20,238 bases of DNA. Source: Planctomycetota bacterium (lineage in GTDB: Bacteria > Planctomycetota > B129-G9). Positions within the stretch are counted from its first letter, which is position 1. The number at the start of each line of letters is the position of its first letter. Location of the stretch: the NCBI GenBank assembly GCA_030622295.1, contig JAUXGI010000001.1, forward strand, positions 1 to 20,238. Reading direction: 5' to 3'. Positions 15,060-20,238 of this stretch are shown one piece after another. The notes beneath the pieces are model-generated. The model made no database searches. It saw only the letters and a list, made by a program, of their open reading frames with translations, and was not told the origin of the DNA. The translations under genes and the position numbers were made by a program.

Positions 15060-17525
15060 TCAGAAGTCTCCCGGCAGGACCGGCGTGCCGGATGCGGCTT
15101 CAGCAGAGGGCCTTGACTTCACCTCCTTCAGTGTGAAGGTCCCCAGGTTTCTCATGCTCTTTGCGACCTCCGCCCAGGGCGTTCCCCTGTACCTGCGGGC
15201 TACCAGTTCCACTGCGACCTTTGCGTCCTGGCGGAATTTCGCGGACGTCTTGTGTCCCTTCAGGAGGGACGCCTCCTCGGCGATGCGAGCCTTGCTCCAT
15301 TCCTCAAATGAGACGAACTTCGGCAACGACCGCGAGCGCGGCACGACCACCGCGTGGCACGGGAAATACGGCCTATCCGGGTCGCGCGATGAGACCTTCG
15401 GGTTGACCTCACGAACCACCACCTCCAGGGTGTCGCCGCATTGTGTCACGTATAGTATTTCCACCTCCGCGTCAGGCGAGTACACGCGCCCGAGGCCGGC
15501 GACGATGAGCATTTCGCGCGCGAAATTCACCTCGGGCCTCTTCTGGTTTTCGCCGAGCGCCCCCCTGTTCTTCAGAAATTCGTCCAGTTCCCTGCGGCTG
15601 CTTATCACGGCGCGCACGGGTTCCAGGGTCAGAATACCTGTCGTTTCATTCATCGGCATGTCTTTCGAGGGAGCGGCAACCGGCACCCGCTGCAACTTCA
15701 AGCAGTGTACAAAGCCGTCAGCATCGGGCATGGTCGACAACTTCCTGCCGTAGTTGTCCTCCACGACTTTGAGGTACTCTACCAGGTTGTAGCGCGCCAC
15801 ATAGAGTTGAGCCAGAAACAGGTCCCTGTACGCCAGCCAGCGGCGCGGCACCTCCGGCCCGGCCTTGAGAGCCTGCACCCGCCTGATGGTCCGCTCCACC
15901 CTGTTGAGACAGGCGTGGGCGATGCGCCCCGCCTGCCTTATTTCCCGGGTTGATGCAAACCGGCCCAGCGGTTTTGCCGCCTCTTCGAATTCCTCAACGA
16001 TATCGCGCAGCCGCCTTCCAAACGAGTTCATGAACTCGTTTCGCACCTTTGCGGAGTATTCAGGCGTGTACTCGCGCATTACGGACAGGTTGAACTTTCT
16101 GGCGCTGTTACGTTGCCTGTCGGCTGTTACCCCGTTTACGGCGGATTTCGCGTCCGGCGGCAACTTCGCCGCCCCGGCGGCGTCCACAACCCGGCCCTTG
16201 TCGATGAAGTAGTATTTCCCGCCGGTCAACTTCACCAGGGCGGACAGTTCAAACGGCCCTGCAATCACGGGCTGCTCAAGAGCCACGCCGAACAAAGCCG
16301 CTCCCCAGTTGCGGCAGTACGGCTCACGCCCGGCCTCGGCGCTGCCCAAATCCCCCCGGCCGGTAACCAGTGCGTAACCATGCGGGTTCACCGGTTTTCT
16401 CGTCCGGGGATTCAGTTGCCTGTCAACAAAGGCGTCGTCCTTGATAACCAGCAGTTCCCGCCCGCTTTTGGAAAGCATCCGCGTTGTCGGGCCGAAGACA
16501 AAAAGAGGTATGTTCTTCGCCTGGAGGGCTCTCAACGCGCGCTGCCAGTTCTTCGCATCGTCTCCGCGTTCATCGGTTAACAATGCTATGACGATTTGCC
16601 TCCCTTCGGCATTCCTGATGGTCGACGCCTCGCACAGCGCCCGCATGGTGTTCTCCACAAGTGGAGCGATCTTCGCCCTGGGATTCCTGTACCTTGCCCG
16701 CGCTCTTTCCTTGAACTTTTTCAGACTCCTTTTCCTTATCTCGTCCAGGGCCGCCGTTACGGCCGCAGGGTCGGTCACGGGGTTTTCCAGCAACAACTCG
16801 GCCTTCACGCCGTAACTGACCACGGTCATTTGCAGTCGGCCCGGGCTGAGTTTGCTCAGCCTGTCGAACAGCGGTCTAATCTGGCCTTTCAGCGTGTCAA
16901 TCTGGTCCAGGAGACTCGGCGAAGAATCAACCAGCCACACAAGCAAGAGGTCTTTGTACTTGAAATCCCGTGCCAGTCCGCTCCCGAACGAAAAGCCCGC
17001 CGAACCTATGCCGCCCGTGCCGCCAAGAATACCATCCGGGCCACGACCATCACCAAAACCTTCGGCCAATCCCCCCCTGAGTTCCTCAGGCCTGGCAAAC
17101 AGCGCATCGGAGGCACCCGGCCCAAAAGTCGGGGTCACCGGCTCCATGCCCGATTCGCCCGGCATCACATCAGGCAGTTTCAACGGGTCCTCAAGTCCGG
17201 AAGTATCAAACCGCAGCGCATCCGGAGCATCGATGCCCGCCTTCACCATGTTCTCGGTATGAGGGACGTCCCGCAATTTGTAGGCCTCAACCCGCTCGGG
17301 CGAGGGCTCCACCCTGACGGCAAACAATATGCCGCCGCCCTTCCCGGCCGGCGTGCGGAAATAGACTTTGTAGAGCACACAGCCAACAAGGATAAGAACG
17401 GCATGAATGGCAAGCGAAGCGACAACCGCCGCCAGCCCCGTAATCAGTTGCTCGCGGGGTGCCGCCATCACACCTTCAGAGCGGTGCGGCGCGCCCCTGG
17501 ACGATTGTGCCGACATGTGCGCCAT
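15060..17525 (-). CDS. Membrane-anchored VWA-domain protein with PrcB-like C-terminal domain
   Basis: Function unknown. The 821 residues comprise a short basic cytoplasmic tail, one membrane helix (about 27-53), an extracytoplasmic linker rich in Pro and Gly (about 100-185), and a von Willebrand factor A domain (about 190-350). The metal-ion site is DSSPS (Asp200, Ser202, Ser204), with LLTDERGD near 315-322 supplying later metal-site residues. A helical, charged region occupies about 480-600. Residues about 640-740 (REMLIVAGLGRVYSPDAEVEI, GDTLEVVVREVNP, PCHAVVVPRS) resemble the PrcB C-terminal domain of protease-complex proteins. The start at ATG 17525 has a well-spaced GGAGG (17532-17536) and a promoter upstream. 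The topology with a VWA domain just outside a membrane helix suggests a metal-dependent adhesion or assembly scaffold. It is not fused to MoxR or a protease, and none is adjacent. Confidence 0.85.
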   Translation of the reverse strand: MAHMSAQSSRGAPHRSEGVMAAPREQLITGLAAVVASLAIHAVLILVGCVLYKVYFRTPAGKGGGILFAVRVEPSPERVEAYKLRDVPHTENMVKAGIDAPDALRFDTSGLEDPLKLPDVMPGESGMEPVTPTFGPGASDALFARPEELRGGLAEGFGDGRGPDGILGGTGGIGSAGFSFGSGLARDFKYKDLLLVWLVDSSPSLLDQIDTLKGQIRPLFDRLSKLSPGRLQMTVVSYGVKAELLLENPVTDPAAVTAALDEIRKRSLKKFKERARARYRNPRAKIAPLVENTMRALCEASTIRNAEGRQIVIALLTDERGDDAKNWQRALRALQAKNIPLFVFGPTTRMLSKSGRELLVIKDDAFVDRQLNPRTRKPVNPHGYALVTGRGDLGSAEAGREPYCRNWGAALFGVALEQPVIAGPFELSALVKLTGGKYYFIDKGRVVDAAGAAKLPPDAKSAVNGVTADRQRNSARKFNLSVMREYTPEYSAKVRNEFMNSFGRRLRDIVEEFEEAAKPLGRFASTREIRQAGRIAHACLNRVERTIRRVQALKAGPEVPRRWLAYRDLFLAQLYVARYNLVEYLKVVEDNYGRKLSTMPDADGFVHCLKLQRVPVAAPSKDMPMNETTGILTLEPVRAVISSRRELDEFLKNRGALGENQKRPEVNFAREMLIVAGLGRVYSPDAEVEILYVTQCGDTLEVVVREVNPKVSSRDPDRPYFPCHAVVVPRSRSLPKFVSFEEWSKARIAEEASLLKGHKTSAKFRQDAKVAVELVARRYRGTPWAEVAKSMRNLGTFTLKEVKSRPSAEAASGTPVLPGDF

Positions 17526-17575
17526 CGAGGACCTCCGGCTGCACGGCGTGAACGTATTCTTCCCTTCGCCCCGAC

Positions 17576-17604
17576 ATTATACACCTAAATGCGCCCTCAG
17601 TCCA
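17576..17604 (-). promoter_or_regulatory. Sigma-70-type promoter of the VWA-domain gene
   Basis: On the - strand, -35 TGGACT (17599-17604), 17-bp spacer and perfect -10 TATAAT (17576-17581); the leader would be about 45 nt and include the GGAGG ribosome site. Element D begins only 8 bp beyond the -35 box. Confidence 0.65.
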
Positions 17605-17612
17605 TAAGCGGA

Positions 17613-17755
17613 GGGAGCATTAAAGAATTGCTGGTCAGGCCACGATGCGCAGGCTTTAGCGAGGGGGTCAGACGCCAAGGAGCCCCGACTTGTCGGGGCG
17701 GGAGGGGTCTGACTCCCCGAGCGTACCCTTTTACCAGCAATTCTTTAATGCTCCC
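17613..17755 (+). mobile_element. MITE-like element, copy D (143 bp) with different outer inverted repeats
   Basis: Perfect 23-bp outer inverted repeats at 17613-17635 and 17733-17755 (GGGAGCATTAAAGAATTGCT... and complement). Inside lie the shared core borders GGGGGTCAGACGCCAAGGAG (17663-17682) and GGGTCTGACTCCCC (17705-17718), enclosing the hairpin CCCCGACTTGTCGGGG (17683-17698) also present in copy C. The outer repeats differ from those of A and B except for the tip pattern GGG(T/A)GCAT. No target duplication is evident. A run of 11 C (17753-17763) spans the right border. It occupies most of the 354-bp gap between the divergent VWA and oxidoreductase genes. Confidence 0.87.
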
Positions 17756-17773
17756 CCCCCCCCGCCTCAAGCC

Positions 17774-17802
17774 TTGACTCGCATCGGCTTTTTTCATATA
17801 TT
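17774..17802 (+). promoter_or_regulatory. Sigma-70-type promoter of the formate dehydrogenase-like gene
   Basis: -35 TTGACT (17774-17779), 17-bp spacer, -10 TATATT (17797-17802). The predicted start near 17809 gives a leader of about 70 nt ending in the GAGG site (17869-17872) before ATG 17880. Element D ends 18 bp upstream of the -35 box. Confidence 0.7.
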
Positions 17803-17879
17803 CCCCCACCCCTGCTCGCCGGAACAGACACCGTTTGCGGCGGGCTTCTCACTCCAATGTTCTCCTGCGAGGCGGACAA

Positions 17880-20238
17880 ATGACCGGCATAAATATCCAG
17901 ATTAACGGCAGGCCGATTGTTGCCGAAGAAGGAAGCACAATCCTCGAAAACGCCCTCGCAAATGGATTTTACATTCCCACCCTGTGTTACGATTCACGTC
18001 TCGTGCCCTTCGGCGGCTGCAGGATGTGTCTTGTGGAGGTCGAGGGCTTTCCCGGACCGCTAACCGCCTGCACTACACCGGTCCAGGAAGGAATGAAAAT
18101 CACCACGGAATCGGAGGAGTTGTACGAACTGCGCCGGAACACACTGAAAATCATACTGGCCAACCATCCGAACGACTGCATGGTTTGCCAGAAGTCCGGC
18201 GAGTGCGAACTGCAGGAACTGGCGTACCGCTTCGACCTGGGCGATGTGGCGTGGGAAACGTCAAAATACCGGAAATATCCCATCTCGGACGACAACCCTC
18301 TCATCCAGTGGGACCGCAACAAGTGCATAATGTGCGGCCGCTGCGTGCGCGCATGTGCGGAGTTGGTCTGCGACTTCGCAATCGGCTTCGACGACCGCGG
18401 CTTCCAGTGCACGGTCAACACGCCCTTCAGGGAGCCGCTGCAGCAGGGACTGTGTGAGTTCTGCGGCACGTGCGTCTCCGTCTGCCCTACGGGTGCGCTG
18501 CTTGAAAAAGAATCCATCGGCAAGGGCCGCGTATGGGAATACGAAAAGACGCTGAGTACCTGCAACTACTGCGGCACCGGCTGCCAGATGTACTATCACA
18601 AGAACCCTCGCACGGGTCGCATCGACCGCGTTACCGGCGCAGCCACGGGCCCCGTCAACCACGGACTGCTCTGCGTGAAGGGCAAATTCGGCTTTGAGTA
18701 CATTCACCACCCCGACCGACTGACCAAACCGCTCATCAAGAAAAACGGGGTGCACGTCGAGGCATCCTGGGAAGAGGCCATAGGGCTGGTCGCAAAGAGG
18801 CTGGGCGAAATCAAGGACAAATACGGCCCCGACTCCATCGGGTTCCTTTCGTCATCGCGCTGCACCAACGAAGAAAACTACCTGATGCAGAAGATAGCGC
18901 GCGCCGCCGTGGGCACAAACAACGTCGATAACTGCGCACGCATCTGCCACAGCCCGTCCGTGGCGGGGCTGAGCGCGGCCTTCGGCTCGGGCGCGGCCAC
19001 CAATTCCTTCGAGCAGATATACGACGCCGACGTGCTCTTCGTCATCGGTTCCAACACCACCGAGGCGCACCCCATCCTCGGCATGAAGGTGAAGCAGGCC
19101 GTCGCCAGGGGCGCAAAACTCATCGTCGGCGACCCGCGCCGGATAGAACTGGTCAAGTTTGGCTTCGCCGACATTTGGCTCAACCTGCTGCCCGGCTCAA
19201 ACGTCGCGCTGCTCAGCGCCATGATGAACGTCATCATAGGCGAAGGCCTGGAAGACAGGGATTTTATCAAGAAGCGGACGGAAGGTTTCGAGGAGTTCAA
19301 GAAGGGCGTGATGAAATACACGCCCGAGTCCGTCGCGAAGGTAACCGGCGTCGCGCCCGACCTCATACGAGAGGCCGCGCGCACTTACGCCGGAGCCGAG
19401 CGAGCCATGTTAATCTACAGCCTGGGAATGACCGAACACACGCAGGGCAGCGAGAACGTGATGTATATGGGTAACCTGGCGCTGCTCACGGGCAACGTGG
19501 GCAAGCCCGGCACAGGCATCAATCCGCTGCGCGGGCAGAACAACGTGCAGGGTGCGTGCGACATGTGCGCCCTGCCCAACGCATTCGTCGGATACCAAAA
19601 AGTCACCGACCCCAAGGCCCGCGCAAAATTCGAAAAGGCGTACGGCAGGAAGATGAGCCCCAACGTCGGCTTTACATCCACCGAGATGTTCCAGTTCAAG
19701 ATACCCGAAGGCAAAATCAAGGCCATGCTGATACTGGGCGAAGACCCGGCGCAGACCGAGCCGAACATCCTGCATATAAGAAAGTCGCTTGAGCAACTTG
19801 AGTTCCTGGTAGTCATCGAGATATTCCCCAGCGAGACCACGCCGTATGCCGACGTAATCCTGCCGGGCGCAAGCGCCGTGGAGAAATGCGGAACCTTCAC
19901 GAACGGGGAGCGTAGAGTGCAACTCGTCCAGAAGTCCATTGAGCCGCTCGCCGGACAGGCCGACTGGGAAACGCTCTGCCGGATATCGACCACGATGGGT
20001 TATCCGATGGACTACTCGCACCCATCCGAGATATGGGACGAGGGCGCGAAGCTGGCGGACCACATGTTCGGCGGCATGAACTACGAACGCATGAAATATT
20101 CCGGCCTGCAGTGGCCCTGCCCGACGCCGGACCACCCGGGCACGGAGACGATGTACATCCGGAAGTTCAACACGCCCAGCGGCAAGGGGGTGTTCAACTT
20201 CCGCGAGCACAAGGGGCCGGATGAATTGCCTGACAGGC
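17880..20238 (+). CDS. Formate dehydrogenase-type molybdopterin oxidoreductase, alpha subunit with NuoG-like iron-sulfur N-terminus (3' end outside the window)
   Basis: Probably oxidises formate to CO2 (or runs in reverse) at a Mo/W bis-pterin centre and passes electrons along a chain of iron-sulfur clusters. The frame is open from ATG 17880 to the window edge, 786 residues; relatives are commonly about 900, so roughly the last tenth is missing. Cluster ligands visible in order: [2Fe-2S] Cys36, 47, 50, 64; NuoG-like His96, Cys100, 103, 109; two [4Fe-4S] sites at Cys149, 152, 155, 159 and Cys192, 195, 198, 202; and the molybdoenzyme [4Fe-4S] Cys228, 231, 235, 265, with the conserved Lys267. 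The segment DNCARICHSPS aligns with the active-site motif of formate dehydrogenases, placing Cys356 where selenocysteine occurs in Sec forms, followed by the conserved His357. The multi-cluster N-terminus indicates a soluble NAD(P)- or ferredoxin-linked complex; diaphorase subunits would lie downstream. GAGG at 17869-17872 supports the start. Confidence 0.9.
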   Translation, partial: MTGINIQINGRPIVAEEGSTILENALANGFYIPTLCYDSRLVPFGGCRMCLVEVEGFPGPLTACTTPVQEGMKITTESEELYELRRNTLKIILANHPNDCMVCQKSGECELQELAYRFDLGDVAWETSKYRKYPISDDNPLIQWDRNKCIMCGRCVRACAELVCDFAIGFDDRGFQCTVNTPFREPLQQGLCEFCGTCVSVCPTGALLEKESIGKGRVWEYEKTLSTCNYCGTGCQMYYHKNPRTGRIDRVTGAATGPVNHGLLCVKGKFGFEYIHHPDRLTKPLIKKNGVHVEASWEEAIGLVAKRLGEIKDKYGPDSIGFLSSSRCTNEENYLMQKIARAAVGTNNVDNCARICHSPSVAGLSAAFGSGAATNSFEQIYDADVLFVIGSNTTEAHPILGMKVKQAVARGAKLIVGDPRRIELVKFGFADIWLNLLPGSNVALLSAMMNVIIGEGLEDRDFIKKRTEGFEEFKKGVMKYTPESVAKVTGVAPDLIREAARTYAGAERAMLIYSLGMTEHTQGSENVMYMGNLALLTGNVGKPGTGINPLRGQNNVQGACDMCALPNAFVGYQKVTDPKARAKFEKAYGRKMSPNVGFTSTEMFQFKIPEGKIKAMLILGEDPAQTEPNILHIRKSLEQLEFLVVIEIFPSETTPYADVILPGASAVEKCGTFTNGERRVQLVQKSIEPLAGQADWETLCRISTTMGYPMDYSHPSEIWDEGAKLADHMFGGMNYERMKYSGLQWPCPTPDHPGTETMYIRKFNTPSGKGVFNFREHKGPDELPDR

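Noticed and set aside
7582..17755. CRISPR-like array from the repeated GTCAGAC motifs
   Set aside because: The repeats are kilobases apart and inverted in pairs; there is no regular repeat-spacer spacing.

Overview
The window is 20.2 kb of bacterial chromosome, GC-rich and gene-dense. No single marker fixes the lineage. A Planctomycetota-like organism fits best: a sigma factor close in style to planctomycete RpoD paralogues, a giant secreted TPR/PQQ-propeller/PDZ protein, and a membrane-anchored VWA protein. This assignment is an inference from family knowledge, not a database result.

Layout. Positions 1-176 hold a terminal-inverted-repeat element (copy A). Then come an acyl-CoA dehydrogenase (+, 295-1437), a 1,502-residue exported propeller/TPR/PDZ protein (-, 1543-6051) and, diverging from it, a CCA-adding/poly(A) polymerase-type nucleotidyltransferase (+, 6239-7582). 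Copy B of the same element lies 6 bp after that stop codon, in opposite orientation to A. Next on the + strand are a sigma-70 family factor with an unusual C-terminal extension (7833-9176), adenine phosphoribosyltransferase apt (9303-9821) and, overlapping it by 8 nt, a membrane-anchored C45/AAT-type Ntn hydrolase (9814-11028). A third repeat element (C) fills the convergent gap at 11152-11305.

The - strand from 17525 down to 11335 carries a VWA-domain protein with a PrcB-like C-terminal domain, then a two-component pair: a PAS histidine kinase and an NtrC-type, sigma-54-activating response regulator. A fourth element (D, 17613-17755) sits between the divergent promoters of the VWA gene and a large iron-sulfur/molybdopterin oxidoreductase of the formate dehydrogenase type (+, from 17880), which runs off the right edge without a stop.

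Six promoters can be read with near-consensus -35/-10 hexamers and 16-17 bp spacing, so ordinary sigma-70-type recognition appears to operate. One of them would give an essentially leaderless mRNA for the nucleotidyltransferase.

Most unusual points: (1) a modular family of small non-coding elements that share an inner GGGGGTCAGAC...GTCTGACTCCCC core but carry different outer inverted repeats; (2) a sigma factor with a 13-residue insert in region 2, a C-terminal domain resembling a catalytically degenerate Smr domain, and a Lys/Arg-rich tail; (3) the TPR/propeller protein with a PDZ domain placed inside its second propeller; (4) the VWA-PrcB-like fusion. No tRNA, rRNA, CRISPR array, transposase or integrase was seen.
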